Source of the DNA: Actinomycetota bacterium
GTDB lineage: Bacteria; Actinomycetota; UBA4738; HRBIN12
DNA: 64,000 bases
Direction of reading: 5' to 3'
Assembly (NCBI GenBank): GCA_026003015.1
Contig: BPGL01000001.1
Span: 549,353-613,352 of the forward strand
Shown piece after piece: positions 8,711-18,376 of the stretch; the first letter of the stretch is position 1, and each line of letters starts with the position of its first letter. The notes under the pieces are model-generated. The model saw only the letters and a list, made by a program, of their open reading frames with translations, searched no databases and was not told the origin of the DNA. The position numbers were made by a program, and so were the translations under genes.

Positions 8711-10074
8711 CTCAGCGCCTCCGCGACGCGCTCGAGGCCCACGACCCGCGAGGCCTTGCACAGCACCACGTCCCCGGGCCGAGCCCGGTCGCGCACGACC
8801 CGAGCCGCCGTCTCCACGTCGTTGACGAGCACCACGTCGTCGGGCCCAAGGCCCTCCCGCTCGGCCGCCGCTGCGATCGCTCGGGCGTCCTCCCCCACGA
8901 CGACGAGCGTCTCGACGCCGAGGCGTGCCGCGAGCGCTCCCACGTCCTCGTGGGCCTCGTCGCTGATCGGCCCGAGCTCCGCCATCCGGCCCAGGACCGC
9001 GATCAGGCGGCCGTCGCGCGCGATCCAGCGGGCGGTCCGGAGGGCCGCGGCCACCGACTCGGGGTTGGCGTTGTAGGCGTCGTTCAGCACGCGCAGGCCT
9101 TGGGCGGTCGTGAAGACCTCCATGCGCCAGCGGGCGATCCGCGCGACGGCGAGTGCGTCCGCGATCGACGCCAGGGGCACGCCGAGCTCGACGCCGACGG
9201 CGGCGGCGGCCAGCGCGTTCGCGACCATGTGCTCGCCGGGCACGGCGAGGCGGACGCGGGTCCGCTCACCGCACGCGAGAAGCTCGAAAGAGGCCACCCC
9301 CTGATCGTCGAGCACCACGTCCTGGCCGCGGACATCGGCCTCGGCCGAGCGGCCGAAGGTTCGGACACGCCCTCGGGTGCGCGAGGCGTAGCCGATCACG
9401 ACGGGATCGTCGGCGTTCAGCACCGCCACGCCGTCGGGTCCGAGCGCCTCGACCGGCTCCGCGGAGGCCTCGACGATCGCCTCCCAGGACCCGAAGACCT
9501 CCAGGTGCGCCACGCCGACGTTCGTGACGACCACGATCCGAGGGCGAGCGACGGTGCACAGCAGCGCCGCATCGCCGACGTGGCGCGCTCCGAGCTCGGC
9601 GACGATCACCTCGGTCGCGGGTGGGGCCCCGAGCAGCGTGAGCGGGACGCCGATCTCGTTGTTGAACGAGGCCGGGCTCGCGTGGGTCGCGAAGCGCCGC
9701 GAGCTGACGGCGGCGGCGAGGTCCTTCGTCGACGTCTTCCCGTTCGCGCCCGTGATGCCCACGACCACCGCCTCGCTTCGCGCGCGCTCGTCGGCCGCGA
9801 GGCGAAGGAGCGCCTCCCCGGTCGAGGCCACGCGCACGCAGGGCCCCGACGCCGTGGCCGGCGCTCGCTCGGGAACGAGCGCCCCGGCGGCCCCGCGGGC
9901 GAACGCGTCGTCGACGAACCGAGCCCCATCGGTTCGCTCCCCGGCGAGGGCGACGAACAGCGCGCGCGGCCGGACCTGCCGTGAGTCGATCGTCACGTGG
10001 TCGACGAGCGCGTCGGCGCCTTCGAGGCGCCCCCCGACCGCCTCGGCCACCTCCGACATCCGCCGCGGCCTCAC
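8707..10074 (-). CDS. murF: UDP-MurNAc-tripeptide--D-alanyl-D-alanine ligase MurF
   Basis: MurF adds D-Ala-D-Ala to complete the UDP-MurNAc-pentapeptide. The 455-aa protein has the N-terminal substrate domain with IDSRQVRPRALFVAL, the ATP-binding GITGANGKTSTKDLA, SFNNEIGVPLTLL, NVGVAHLEVFGS and NDAYNANPESV. I place the start at the GTG at 10074, which overlaps the murE stop (GTGA); an ATG at 10059 is an alternative. It shares an open frame with the 5' part of murE, but only because murE is frame-broken. Confidence 0.93.
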   Translation of the reverse strand: MRPRRMSEVAEAVGGRLEGADALVDHVTIDSRQVRPRALFVALAGERTDGARFVDDAFARGAAGALVPERAPATASGPCVRVASTGEALLRLAADERARSEAVVVGITGANGKTSTKDLAAAVSSRRFATHASPASFNNEIGVPLTLLGAPPATEVIVAELGARHVGDAALLCTVARPRIVVVTNVGVAHLEVFGSWEAIVEASAEPVEALGPDGVAVLNADDPVVIGYASRTRGRVRTFGRSAEADVRGQDVVLDDQGVASFELLACGERTRVRLAVPGEHMVANALAAAAVGVELGVPLASIADALAVARIARWRMEVFTTAQGLRVLNDAYNANPESVAAALRTARWIARDGRLIAVLGRMAELGPISDEAHEDVGALAARLGVETLVVVGEDARAIAAAAEREGLGPDDVVLVNDVETAARVVRDRARPGDVVLCKASRVVGLERVAEALR

Positions 10075-11571
10075 GCGCCCTCCAGCACGGCGCGCAGCTC
10101 CTCGTGGGCCACCGCTCGATCGTCGAACGGCACGGTGCGGTCGGCGAAGGCCTGGACCGCCTCGTGGCCCTTGCCGGCGATCAGCACGACGTCGCCCCGT
10201 CGGGCGGCCCGCAGCGCGGCCGCGATCGCCGCGCGGCGATCCGGCTCCACCTCGAAGGCGCCCGAGCCCGCGCGGGCTCCCTCCTCGACCTGGGCGATGA
10301 TCGCGAGGGGGTCCTCCGAGCGCGGGTTGTCGCTCGTCAGGATCGAAAGGTCCGCGCCGCTCGTCGCGGCCAGACCCATCGCCCGACGCTTCGTGCGGTC
10401 GCGATCCCCACCGCAGCCGAACACGACGATCACCCGACCCGTCGCCAGCGCTCGCGCCTCCGCGATCGCCGTCGCGAGCCCGGCGGGCGTGTGGGCGTAG
10501 TCGACGAGGACGAGGAAATCCTGACCGGCATCGACCGGCTCCATGCGGCCCGGCACGCCCGGCGCCCCCGCGATCGCCGCCGCGGCCTGCGCGAGATCGA
10601 GCCCGAGGACCCGAGCCGCGGCGAGGGCCGCCAGGCAGTTCTCCACGTTGAACCGCCCGCGCAGGGCGGTGCGCACCTCCACGCCCTCGACCCGGAACCG
10701 GCTGCCGTCGGTCCGAACCTCGACGTCGGAGGCCGTCAGGTCGGCCGGCGCCGCCAGGGCGAACGTCGAGACCGGCACGCGGGCGATCCCGGCCAGCCGG
10801 GCGCCCCAGGGATCCCCGAGGTTCACCACCCCCCCGTCGGGCGCGCTCGGGGGCGAACAGGCTCGCCTTGGCCTCGAAGTAGGCCTCCATCGTGCGGTGG
10901 AAGTCGAGGTGGTCCTGGGAGAGGTTCGTGAACACGGCGACGTCGGCGACGATCCCATCCACCCGGCCCTGGACGAGCGCATGCGAGGTGACCTCCATCG
11001 CGACGGCGCGCACGCCCGCGTCCCGCATCCGCGCGAGGAGCCGGTGGAGCCCGGGGGCCTCCGGCGTCGTGAGCGCCGTGGCGACCGGCTCGCCGTCCAC
11101 CCGCGCCCCGGTCGTTCCGATCAACCCGGGGCGCAGGCCCGCGCCGGCGAAGATCGACTCGAGCAGGTAGGTCACGGTCGTCTTCCCGTTCGTGCCGGTG
11201 ACGGCCACGACGGTGAGGTCCTCCGCGGGTCGCCCGTACACGGTGGCCGCCGCCGGGCCGATCGCCGCCCGCACGGACGGCACGAGGAGCTGGGGCACCT
11301 CGATCGCGAGCCACCGCTCGACGAGCAACGCCCGCGCGCCCCGCTGCACGGCGATCCGAGCCAGATCGTGCCCATCGACGCGGGCTCCCCGCACGCAGCA
11401 GAACAGGGTGCCCTCGACGACCTCCTCGGGGTCGAGGGCGACCTCCTCCAGGAGGGCGGTGGGATCGCCGCGCACCTCGGCCCGGACGGCCTCGGCGACC
11501 GCCGCGAGCGGCACGGGGGGGAAGGACCGGACCACCAGGCCGGAGCCTACACGCCGCACCGGCGCGCTCAT
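10071..11571 (-). CDS. murE: UDP-MurNAc-dipeptide--diaminopimelate ligase MurE (one frame break)
   Basis: MurE adds the third residue of the stem peptide. The restored 499-aa protein has AVTGTNGKTTVTYLLE, TSHALVQGRVDG and LSQDHLDFH in the first frame, and VDYAHTPAGL, FGCGGDRDRTKR and SDNPRSEDP in the second. DNPR marks enzymes that use meso-diaminopimelate. The frame changes at the C7 run 10829-10835; removing one base joins the halves as FAPERARRGVVNLGDP, which matches the family, so this is probably a sequencing error. The ATG at 11571 overlaps the ftsI stop. Confidence 0.93.
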
Positions 11572-13281
11572 GGGAGGAGGAGGGCTTCGTCGGGGAGCGG
11601 CACCTCGGGTGCCGGCGCGATCCCCAGACGGTGGATCGCAGCGCGGGCGACGTCGCGGAACAGCGGCGCCGCCGCCACCCCGCCGTAGACGGTCGCCGGC
11701 TCGTCGAGGATCACCGCGATCACGATCCGGGGATCGGCCGCCGGCAGGAACCCGATGAACGAGGCGACGTAGCGGTGGACGTAGCGGCCGTCCTCGAGCT
11801 TCTTCGCGGTCCCCGTCTTCCCGGCCACCTGGTAGCCGGGGATCATCGCGGCCTCGCCGGTCCCGTGCTCGACCGCGTAGGTGAGCATCCGGGTGAGCTG
11901 GGCGGCCGTGCTCGCGCGCAGCACCCGGCGCGTCTCGGGCTCGGGCGCCGGACGGAGCCGTCCGTCCTCACGTGTGCCGAGCACGAGGCGCGGCTGGACC
12001 CAGACGCCGCCGTTGGCGATCGTCGCGTACACCGCGACCATCTGCAGCGGCGTGACCGCGATGCCGGAGCCGAACGAGATCGTCGCGCGCGTGAGGTCGG
12101 TCCACGTCGCGGCCTCCGGCACGAGGCCGCCCTGCTCCCCGGGGAAGCCGATCCCGGTCGGACGGCCGAAGCCGAACCGCTCGAGGAACGCGGCCATCCG
12201 CCTCGTCCCCACCCGGTCGGCGACGAGGCTCGCGCCGATGTTGCTCGAGGTCGCCACGATGTCGGCGAGGGTCATCCTCGTGGTCGGGTGCGGGGTGGGC
12301 GTCGTGGATGGTCGCGGTTCCGATCCGACGCGTCGCCGGGACGCGGAAGACCTCCGCCGGCCCCACCGCGCCGGTCTCGAGGGCGGCCGCGGCGGTGATC
12401 ACCTTGTTGACCGAACCCGGCTCCCACATGTCGGTGACCGCGCGGTTACGGAAGGTCGCAGGGTCGGCGTCGACGAAGCGGTTGGGATCGAACCCCGGGT
12501 CGTTGGCCATCGCCAGGACGTCCCCCCGGACGCGGTCCATGACGATCACGGTCCCCCCCCGCGCTCGGTTCGCGCGCACGGCGCGCCGCAGGAACCGCTC
12601 CGCTTGGAACTGGATCTCTCGGTCGATCGTGAGCACGAGGTCGGCGCCGTCGACCGGCGCCTGGACGACGTCGAGCCCGCCGGCGATCACCTGCCCCAAG
12701 GGGGACAGCTCCGAGGTCCGGCGGCCCGGGGTGCCGGCGAGCAGCCCGTCGTACTGCTTCTCCAAACCGGCGATCCCGACGCCGTCGACGTCGGTGAAGC
12801 CGAGCACCTGGGAGGCCACGGAGCCCGCGGGGTAGAACCGGGCCGAGGCGGGCAGGAACCCGAGCCCCGGGAGGTTCGCGGCCTCGAGGCGGTCGGCGAG
12901 CTCGCGCTCGACCCGCCGTGCGACGTAGACGAACGAGCCGTCGGCGCGGAGGCGGTCGGCGAGCTCGCGCTCCTGCGCGCGATCGAGCCCAAGGATCCCG
13001 GCGATCCGCCGGGCCTGCCCCGCGGGATCGATCACGTAGCGGGGGTCGGCGTACACGTCGCGCGCCTCCACGGACAGGGCCAACGGGGCCCCGTTGCGAT
13101 CGAGGATCGAGCCACGGGTCGCCGGCAGCGACACCGTGCGCACGCGCTGCTCCCACCCGAGCTCGACGAACTCGCCCGCCTCGCGGACCTGCAGGAGCGC
13201 CAGGCGCCCGACGACGCCGACGAGGGCCAGCAGGAACGCCGCGGCGAGCGCGACGAGCCTCGGGGCCGAGGCGGCGCTCAT
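11568..13281 (-). CDS. ftsI: Septal penicillin-binding protein FtsI/PBP3 (one frame break)
   Basis: FtsI is the septal transpeptidase that cross-links peptidoglycan. The restored 570-aa protein has one N-terminal membrane segment, a dimerisation domain with TRGSILDRNG, and a transpeptidase domain with the catalytic SxxK as PGSVNK, SxN as TSSNIG and KTG as AGKTGTAKK. The frame changes at the run 12292-12295; removing one base gives HDAHPHPTTRMTLADI and continuous protein. The ATG at 13281 lies in the same frame as ftsL because of an extra base in the run 13282-13288. Confidence 0.93.
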
Positions 13282-13692
13282 CCCCCCCGCCCCCGGCGAG
13301 GGGACCGGCAGCACCACCACCTCCTCCGGCACCACGAAGCCCGCCGAGCGGGCCCAGCGGGCGATCCGGTTCGGGGCGGACAGCTGCGCCACCTGGCGGC
13401 GCAGCGCTTCCCTGCGGTCGCTGAGCTCCGCGATCCGTCGCTCGGTCGCATCGATCCGGAACCCCGTCTGCACGACGAACGCGGAGACCGACACGATCGA
13501 GACGACCAGGCCCGTGACCACCACAGCGGCCAGCAGCCAGAAGGCGAGGTGGGACCCGCGGCGCGCCCGCCGGAGCGGGTGGGGAGGGGAAGGGGTCCGC
13601 GGCCGCGCCGCGGGTCCCGCGGGGCCGCGCCGGGGTGGGACGCGGCCGGGAACCGGCCGTCGGGACGGCAGGACCTCCGCCGGGACGGCCAT
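13278..13692 (-). CDS. ftsL: FtsL-like septum protein
   Basis: This is a small bitopic division protein: a basic Pro/Arg-rich N-terminus of about 50 residues, a membrane segment (HLAFWLLAAVVVTGLVVS), then a short coiled-coil-like stretch with RIDATERRIAELSDRREALRRQVAQL. That architecture and the position between rsmH and ftsI identify FtsL. As sequenced, no stop separates it from FtsI. However, the junction contains seven G (plus-strand C7, 13282-13288); with six it would end GAGG-stop in a TGA overlapping the ftsI ATG, like the neighbouring junctions. The start ATG at 13692 overlaps the rsmH stop (TGATG). Confidence 0.82.
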
Positions 13693-14555
13693 CAAGCGGC
13701 CTTTCGACGCTCGGCCGCGCGGAGCTTGGCGCTGCGCGCCCGAGGGTTGCGCGCGATCTCCTCGGCGGTCGGGACGAGCGGGCGACGGGTCAGCACGACG
13801 AGCCGTGGGTCCTCGCGGAACGCCCGCTTCACGATCCCGTCCTCGAGGGAGTGGTAGCTGATCACGACGACGCGGCCACCGGGGCCGAGGAGCCCGACCG
13901 CCCGAGGCAGGGAGGCGGCGAGCTCCTCGAGCTCCCGGTTGACCGCGATCCGGAGCGCCTGAAACGTGCGCCGGGCGGGGTGGGGCCCCCCCGGCCGACG
14001 CCCGACGGCGCTCACGACGACGCCCGCGAGCTCCTGCGTCGTGCGGATCGGGCGGGCGCGCACGATCGCCGCCGCGATCCGACGGGATCGCCGTTCCTGT
14101 CCGAAGCGGAACAGCAGGTCGGCGAGCTCCTCTTCGCGCAACCGGTTGACGAGCTCGGCCGCGGACGGCCCGAGCGATCCCTCCCCCTCGCCCATGCGCA
14201 TGTCCAACGGCGCATCGCGGCGGAAGGAGAACCCACGCTCGGGGACGTCCAGCTGCATCGAGGAGACCCCGAGGTCGAGCAGGACGCCGTCGACGTCGCC
14301 GTCGACGGCCGCCGCCGACAGCGTCGAGGCCAGCCCCGGCTCGACGCGCGCCCGCGCGCCGAAGCGAGCCAGGCGCGCCCGCGCCAGCTCGACGGCCCGC
14401 GGGTCTCGGTCGAACCCCACGACGCGAGCGACCCCCGCCTCCAGCAGCGCCTCGGCGTGGCCGCCGCCCCCGACCGTGAGGTCGACCACCGTCCGGCGGC
14501 CCCCCAGCAGCTCGACGACCTCGGCGACCATGACCGGCTCGTGCCCTCCGTTCAC
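13692..14555 (-). CDS. rsmH: 16S rRNA (cytosine(1402)-N4)-methyltransferase RsmH
   Basis: RsmH (MraW) methylates N4 of C1402 in 16S rRNA with S-adenosylmethionine. The 287-aa protein begins [16 protein letters not shown] and has [15 protein letters not shown] (SAM binding), [31 protein letters not shown] and [11 protein letters not shown], all diagnostic. The GTG at 14555 overlaps the stop of the 40-aa ORF upstream (GTGA). It is a normal member of the mraZ-rsmH head of the dcw cluster. Confidence 0.95.
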   Translation of the reverse strand: MNGGHEPVMVAEVVELLGGRRTVVDLTVGGGGHAEALLEAGVARVVGFDRDPRAVELARARLARFGARARVEPGLASTLSAAAVDGDVDGVLLDLGVSSMQLDVPERGFSFRRDAPLDMRMGEGEGSLGPSAAELVNRLREEELADLLFRFGQERRSRRIAAAIVRARPIRTTQELAGVVVSAVGRRPGGPHPARRTFQALRIAVNRELEELAASLPRAVGLLGPGGRVVVISYHSLEDGIVKRAFREDPRLVVLTRRPLVPTAEEIARNPRARSAKLRAAERRKAA

Positions 14556-14674
14556 CTCAGCTGGCCCACGAGGAGCCCGAACGCGATCGAGGCCAGGAGC
14601 GTGAGCGCCGTGAGCCCCAACAGCGACAGGCTCTGGCGGAGCTCGGCGCCCAGCCGACGTCGATCGTCGATCAC
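14552..14674 (-). CDS. Hypothetical 40-aa single-pass membrane protein in the dcw cluster
   Basis: A short ORF lies exactly between mraZ and rsmH. It starts with a GTG at 14674 that overlaps the mraZ stop (GTGA) and ends in a TGA at 14552-14554 that overlaps the rsmH GTG (GTGA). The product is a charged N-terminus, [15 protein letters not shown], then one hydrophobic helix, [20 protein letters not shown], then GQLR. Perfect four-base coupling at both ends, the same junction style as the rest of the operon, argues that it is translated. I do not recognise a family and assign no function beyond a likely membrane location. Confidence 0.62.
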   Translation of the reverse strand: MIDDRRRLGAELRQSLSLLGLTALTLLASIAFGLLVGQLR

Positions 14675-15129
14675 CGAACGACCCTCCCACCGACGAGGGA
14701 ACCCGACGCCGGCGCGAGCGTCCCGGCGGTGTACGCGCCCGCGTAGGTCCGCTCGTACCGCTCGAACGACCGTCGGTCCCAGATCTCCATCCGGTCGTAG
14801 ACGCCGACCACCACGACCTCGCGCCCGAGCCCCACGGCGTCGCGCAGGCGCGCGGGGATCGTCAGGCGCCCCTGCGCGTCGAGCGCGGCCTCCTCGGACG
14901 AGCCGAAGAACAGGCGCTGGTACGCGCGCGCGTCGGCGTCGGAGAGGGGAGGCGACGCGACCTCGGCGGCCCGGCGCTGCCACTCGGCCCTGGGGAAGGC
15001 GAAGAGGCAGCCGTCCTGGCCGATCGTCAGCCAGCAGCCGTCGGCGAAGGCTTCGCGGAACTTCGCCGGCAGCGAGATGCGCCCCTTCGGGTCGAGCTGG
15101 TAGCCGTGCGTGCCGAGCAGTTCGGCCAC
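14671..15129 (-). CDS. mraZ: Transcriptional regulator MraZ
   Basis: MraZ is an AbrB-fold DNA-binding protein that represses the dcw promoter in the bacteria where it has been studied. The 152-aa protein has the two repeated SpoVT/AbrB-like units, [20 protein letters not shown] and, in the second half, [17 protein letters not shown] choose the GTG at 15129 because it follows a GGGGAGG Shine-Dalgarno and gives the family N-terminus; a GTG at 15150 lies inside the operator repeats and too near the predicted transcript start. GTGG repeats overlap the promoter just upstream, so autoregulation is likely. Confidence 0.93.
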   Translation of the reverse strand: MAELLGTHGYQLDPKGRISLPAKFREAFADGCWLTIGQDGCLFAFPRAEWQRRAAEVASPPLSDADARAYQRLFFGSSEEAALDAQGRLTIPARLRDAVGLGREVVVVGVYDRMEIWDRRSFERYERTYAGAYTAGTLAPASGSLVGGRVVR

Positions 15130-15146
15130 GCCTCCTCCCCTTTCCT

Positions 15147-15190
15147 CCACGAAGCTCCACGTTTATGCCACTTGCGCTCCACATCGTCAA
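15147..15190 (-). promoter_or_regulatory. dcw promoter with four MraZ boxes
   Basis: On the minus strand a -35 TTGACG (15185-15190) is followed after 17 bp by a -10 CATAAA (15162-15167). Four direct repeats GTGG(A/C) begin at 15182, 15171, 15160 and 15150, spaced 11, 11 and 10 bp, overlapping the spacer, the -10 flank and the initial transcript. MraZ proteins are known to bind tandem repeats containing TGG spaced about one helical turn apart, so these are very probably MraZ boxes controlling the whole cluster. Confidence 0.75.
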
Positions 15191-15392
15191 CGCAACCGGG
15201 GCGTGAACTGGTGTTCGATACGGGCTCGAGGGTCGGTCCGGACGCCGTGGGATCGGTCCCGACGCGGTGAGGGTCGGCCGGCGACGCGCGCGGCCGGTCC
15301 TCAGAGCCGGGCGGACGGGCCGGGGCCGTCCCCGCCGCGACGACGGGGCCCTCCCCTCCGGCGAGGCCGCGTTCGACCCTAGGCGCTCGACC

Positions 15393-15875
15393 CTACAGGA
15401 GGTACTCGTCCCACTCGGGCTCGACGCGCCCGAGCGTGAGCCGGAAGCCGTCGGACGGCGCGAAGGGGCGCCGGATCAGACGGAACCCGGCCTCCTCCGG
15501 CGTGCGGTCCATCTTCTTCGCGTTGCAGCGCCGGCAGGCGGCCACGACGTTCTCCCACACGTGAAGGCCGCCGCGGGAGCGGGGCACGACGTGGTCGAGG
15601 TTCTCCGCGACCCCACCGCAGTACTGGCAGCGACCCTCATCCCGCGCGAACACGGCCCGCCGCGTGAGCGGCGCGTGGGGACGGAAGGGAACGTGGACGA
15701 AACGCCGGAGGCGCACGACCGACGGCGCTTCGAGCGCGAGCCGCTCGGAGCGGAACATCGCGCCGTTCGTGCGGACCACCTCGGCCTTCTCGTTGAGGAC
15801 GAGGACGACCGCGCGCCTGGCCGACACGACGGCCAGCGGCGCGTCCGTCACGTTGAGGACGAGGGCTCGGCCCAT
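15393..15875 (-). CDS. HNH endonuclease family protein
   Basis: The 160-aa protein is a standalone HNH domain protein of the kind common in actinobacterial genomes. It has CQYCGGVAENLDHVVPRSRGG and CRRCNAKKMDRTPEEAG, giving the zinc-binding CxxC pairs and the catalytic DHV...N pattern. The N-terminal half has NVTDAPLAVVSARRAVVLVL, a conserved strand region of these proteins. Substrate unknown; no restriction or phage genes are nearby. A TACACT -10 ends 7 nt before the ATG, so the mRNA is probably leaderless. Confidence 0.85.
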   Translation of the reverse strand: MGRALVLNVTDAPLAVVSARRAVVLVLNEKAEVVRTNGAMFRSERLALEAPSVVRLRRFVHVPFRPHAPLTRRAVFARDEGRCQYCGGVAENLDHVVPRSRGGLHVWENVVAACRRCNAKKMDRTPEEAGFRLIRRPFAPSDGFRLTLGRVEPEWDEYLL

Positions 15876-15882
15876 CGGATCG

Positions 15883-15888
15883 AGTGTA
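15883..15888 (-). promoter_or_regulatory. Leaderless -10 (TACACT) of the HNH gene
   Basis: TACACT on the minus strand is followed by 7 nt and then the ATG at 15875, placing the transcript start on the start codon. Confidence 0.5.
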
Positions 15889-16169
15889 GCCTCGCGCCGC
15901 CCGCCTCCGGAGGGCTCGGTCGTCGACCGCGGTGGTCGCGAAGATCACATCCATGTAATCTCAGCCGCGGGAGGGTCGGCCCGGCGTGGACGCCTGGTGT
16001 GCGACAGGGGCCGCGCGGGGTGTCGGCGGATCGGGCCGACCCTCGTCCCCCCGCCCGCGACGCCGTCCGGCGGGGGCGCCACGCACGTCGCCGCCCCCAC
16101 GATGCTCCTGAGCGAACCCGATGTCCGTGAGCGGCGTAAGATGGTCCAACGCCGACCGAAAGGCCGCCC
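15889..16169. other. Intergenic region between divergent HNH and moxR genes
   Basis: About 280 bp with no ORF I can support. A plus-strand TAAGAT at 16137-16142 lies 27 nt before the moxR GTG and may be its -10; I see no good -35. No tRNA or clear terminator was found. Confidence 0.35.
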
Positions 16170-17144
16170 GTGGAGGTTCGGGATCCATCGCCGGACTGGT
16201 CGCGCTTCGCCGCGCGGTTCCACGACATCGAGGCCAACGTCGAGCGCGTCGTCCGGGGCAAGCGCCGCGAGATCCGCCTCGCCCTCGTCGCCCTGATCGG
16301 CGAGGGCCACCTGCTCATCGAGGACGTCCCCGGCGTCGGCAAGACGATGCTCGCCAAGGCGATCGCCCGGTCGATCGACTGCTCGTTCCGCCGGATCCAG
16401 TTCACCCCGGACCTGCTTCCGACCGACATCACCGGCGTCAACGTCTTCAATCAGGAGCAGGGCGATTTCGAGTTCAAGCCGGGCGCGATCTTCGCGAACA
16501 TCGTCCTCGGCGACGAGATCAACCGCGCGTCCCCGAAGACGCAGTCGGCCCTGCTCGAGTGCATGGAGGAGCGCCAGGTCACGATCGACGCCGAGACCCA
16601 CGCCCTCGGCACCCCCTTCATGGTGATCGCGACGCAGAACCCGATCGAGCACGAGGGCACCTACCCCCTGCCCGAGGCCCAGCTCGACCGCTTCATGGTG
16701 CGGCTGTCGCTCGGCTACCCGAGCCCGGAGGTGGAGGCGGAGATCCTGGCGAGCCACGGTGCGACCCAGCCGCTGGAGGAGCTCGACCCGGTCGCCGACG
16801 CCCGAACGGTCGCGCAGATGATCCTCCAGGCGCGCCAGGTGCACGTCGCGCCCGCGATCCGCCGCTACATCGTCGACCTGGTCGAGGCGACGCGCTCCCA
16901 CCCCGACGTCTACCTCGGCGCGAGTCCCCGGGCCTCGATCATGCTCGTGCGGGCCGCGCGCGCCTGGGCCGCGGCGAGCGAGCGCGACTACGTGACCCCC
17001 GACGACGTGAAGGCGCTCGCACCGGCGGTGCTCGTCCACCGGATCATCGCGTCGGCCGACGCGTCGATGACGGGCCGCTCCCCCGCTGGGATCGTCGAGG
17101 AGCTCCTGAGCGACGTCCCGGTCCCGCTCGAGGAGAGCCCCTGA
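16170..17144 (+). CDS. MoxR-family AAA+ ATPase
   Basis: MoxR ATPases act as chaperones that help assemble or activate partner proteins, usually encoded beside DUF58 and transglutaminase genes as here. The 324-aa protein has the P-loop DVPGVGKTMLAKA, Walker B with NIVLGDEINRASPKTQSALLE, the MoxR signature MEERQVTID, and sensor 1 ATQNPIEHEGTYPLPEAQLDRF. The C-terminal lid domain has GASPRASIML. It heads a three-gene operon; its stop overlaps the next ATG (TGATG). Confidence 0.93.
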   Translation: MEVRDPSPDWSRFAARFHDIEANVERVVRGKRREIRLALVALIGEGHLLIEDVPGVGKTMLAKAIARSIDCSFRRIQFTPDLLPTDITGVNVFNQEQGDFEFKPGAIFANIVLGDEINRASPKTQSALLECMEERQVTIDAETHALGTPFMVIATQNPIEHEGTYPLPEAQLDRFMVRLSLGYPSPEVEAEILASHGATQPLEELDPVADARTVAQMILQARQVHVAPAIRRYIVDLVEATRSHPDVYLGASPRASIMLVRAARAWAAASERDYVTPDDVKALAPAVLVHRIIASADASMTGRSPAGIVEELLSDVPVPLEESP

Positions 17145-18376
17145 TGCTCACCCCGCGCGGGGCGACCGTCGCGCTGGCGGGCCTCGCGATGTGGCTCGCG
17201 GCCCGGGTCGTCGGCTCGCCGGGGCTCGAGGTGGTCGGGCTGGGACTGCTCGCCCTCGTGGCCGGAGCGCTCCTACGCTCCCGCCTCGGCCGCCCGGCCC
17301 TCACGGTTCGCCGCCGCCTCTCGGCGGCTCACGTCGAGCCCGGCACCCGGGTGGGGGTCGAGCTCGAGGTGACGAACGTCGGGGCGACCCGCCTGCCGCT
17401 GCTGCTCCTGGAGGACGTCGTGCCGGCGGGCCTGGGGCGCGGGGCTCGGCTCGGCCTCGTCGACGTGCGCCCCCGTCGCCCGACCCGGGTCGGCTACACG
17501 CTGCTGCCGCAGGCGCGGGGGCGCTACCCGATCGGCCCGGTCCGCAGCGATCTCGTCGACCCCTTCGGCCTCACGCGACGGCGGGTGGCCGTGCCGGTCG
17601 TCGACCACCTCGTCGTCACCCCCGAGGTCGAGCACCTCCCAGGCGCGACGCCGGAGCCGACGGTGACGACGAGCTTCGGGCGGGCCCGCGCCCGACACCT
17701 GCTGCGGGGAAGCCACGAGTACTCGGGGATGCGCCCCTACCAGATCGGCGACGACCTGCGCCGCATCCACTGGCGCTCGGTCGCTCGCACGGGCGAGCTC
17801 ATGATCCGACAGGAGGAGGCGACGCGGCGCGCGAGCGCCGTCCTGTTCCTGGACGACCGACGCTCGGCGCTCGGCCAGGCGCGCACGCCGGGGTTCGAGC
17901 GCGCGGTCTCGGTCGTCGCAAGCCTCGGCGTGCTGCTGGCGCGCGAGGGCTTCCGCCTGCGGTACGCGACGCCGGAGCTTGCCGCCACGATGGTTGGGGC
18001 CAACGACCTCCTCGAGCTGCTCGCCGGCGCGACCGACAGCCGGGCGCGTTCGATCACCCCACGCCTGACGAGCCTGCGCCAGCGGGGGGCCGCCGACGCC
18101 GCGCTCGTGTTCGTCGCCGCGCCGCCGCCGCCCTCGGAGCTCGCCGCGATCCTCCGCGCAGGGTCGGGGTTCGGAGCACGCATGGCGGTCCTCGTCCACC
18201 CCGTGGAGCCCGCCGCGCTCCCCCCGGACCGGATGGCGCAGGTCGAGGGGCGGGCCGCCCAGGCCCGCCTCGCGTTCACCCGGGCCGGCTGGGACTGCAT
18301 CGTCCTCACCCCGTCGACACGACTGTCGCAACGATGGCACGCCCCGCATCCGGTCTTGCTCGCCTCGAACGCCTGA
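17144..18376 (+). CDS. DUF58 domain membrane protein
   Basis: This 410-aa protein has two N-terminal membrane segments (about residues 8-45), a central extracytoplasmic-type beta region, and the DUF58 core with GSHEYSGMRPYQIGDDLRRIHWRSVARTGELMIRQEE, which resembles a degenerate von Willebrand A domain. DUF58 proteins regularly sit between MoxR and transglutaminase-like proteins and are thought to be MoxR clients. It shares the operon and overlaps both neighbours. Confidence 0.9.
   Translation: MLTPRGATVALAGLAMWLAARVVGSPGLEVVGLGLLALVAGALLRSRLGRPALTVRRRLSAAHVEPGTRVGVELEVTNVGATRLPLLLLEDVVPAGLGRGARLGLVDVRPRRPTRVGYTLLPQARGRYPIGPVRSDLVDPFGLTRRRVAVPVVDHLVVTPEVEHLPGATPEPTVTTSFGRARARHLLRGSHEYSGMRPYQIGDDLRRIHWRSVARTGELMIRQEEATRRASAVLFLDDRRSALGQARTPGFERAVSVVASLGVLLAREGFRLRYATPELAATMVGANDLLELLAGATDSRARSITPRLTSLRQRGAADAALVFVAAPPPPSELAAILRAGSGFGARMAVLVHPVEPAALPPDRMAQVEGRAAQARLAFTRAGWDCIVLTPSTRLSQRWHAPHPVLLASNA

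Noticed and set aside
11968-13695. Genuine FtsL-FtsI fusion protein
   Set aside because: A one-base change in the G7 run gives the expected ATGA boundary, and other homopolymer errors occur nearby; kept only as a check item.
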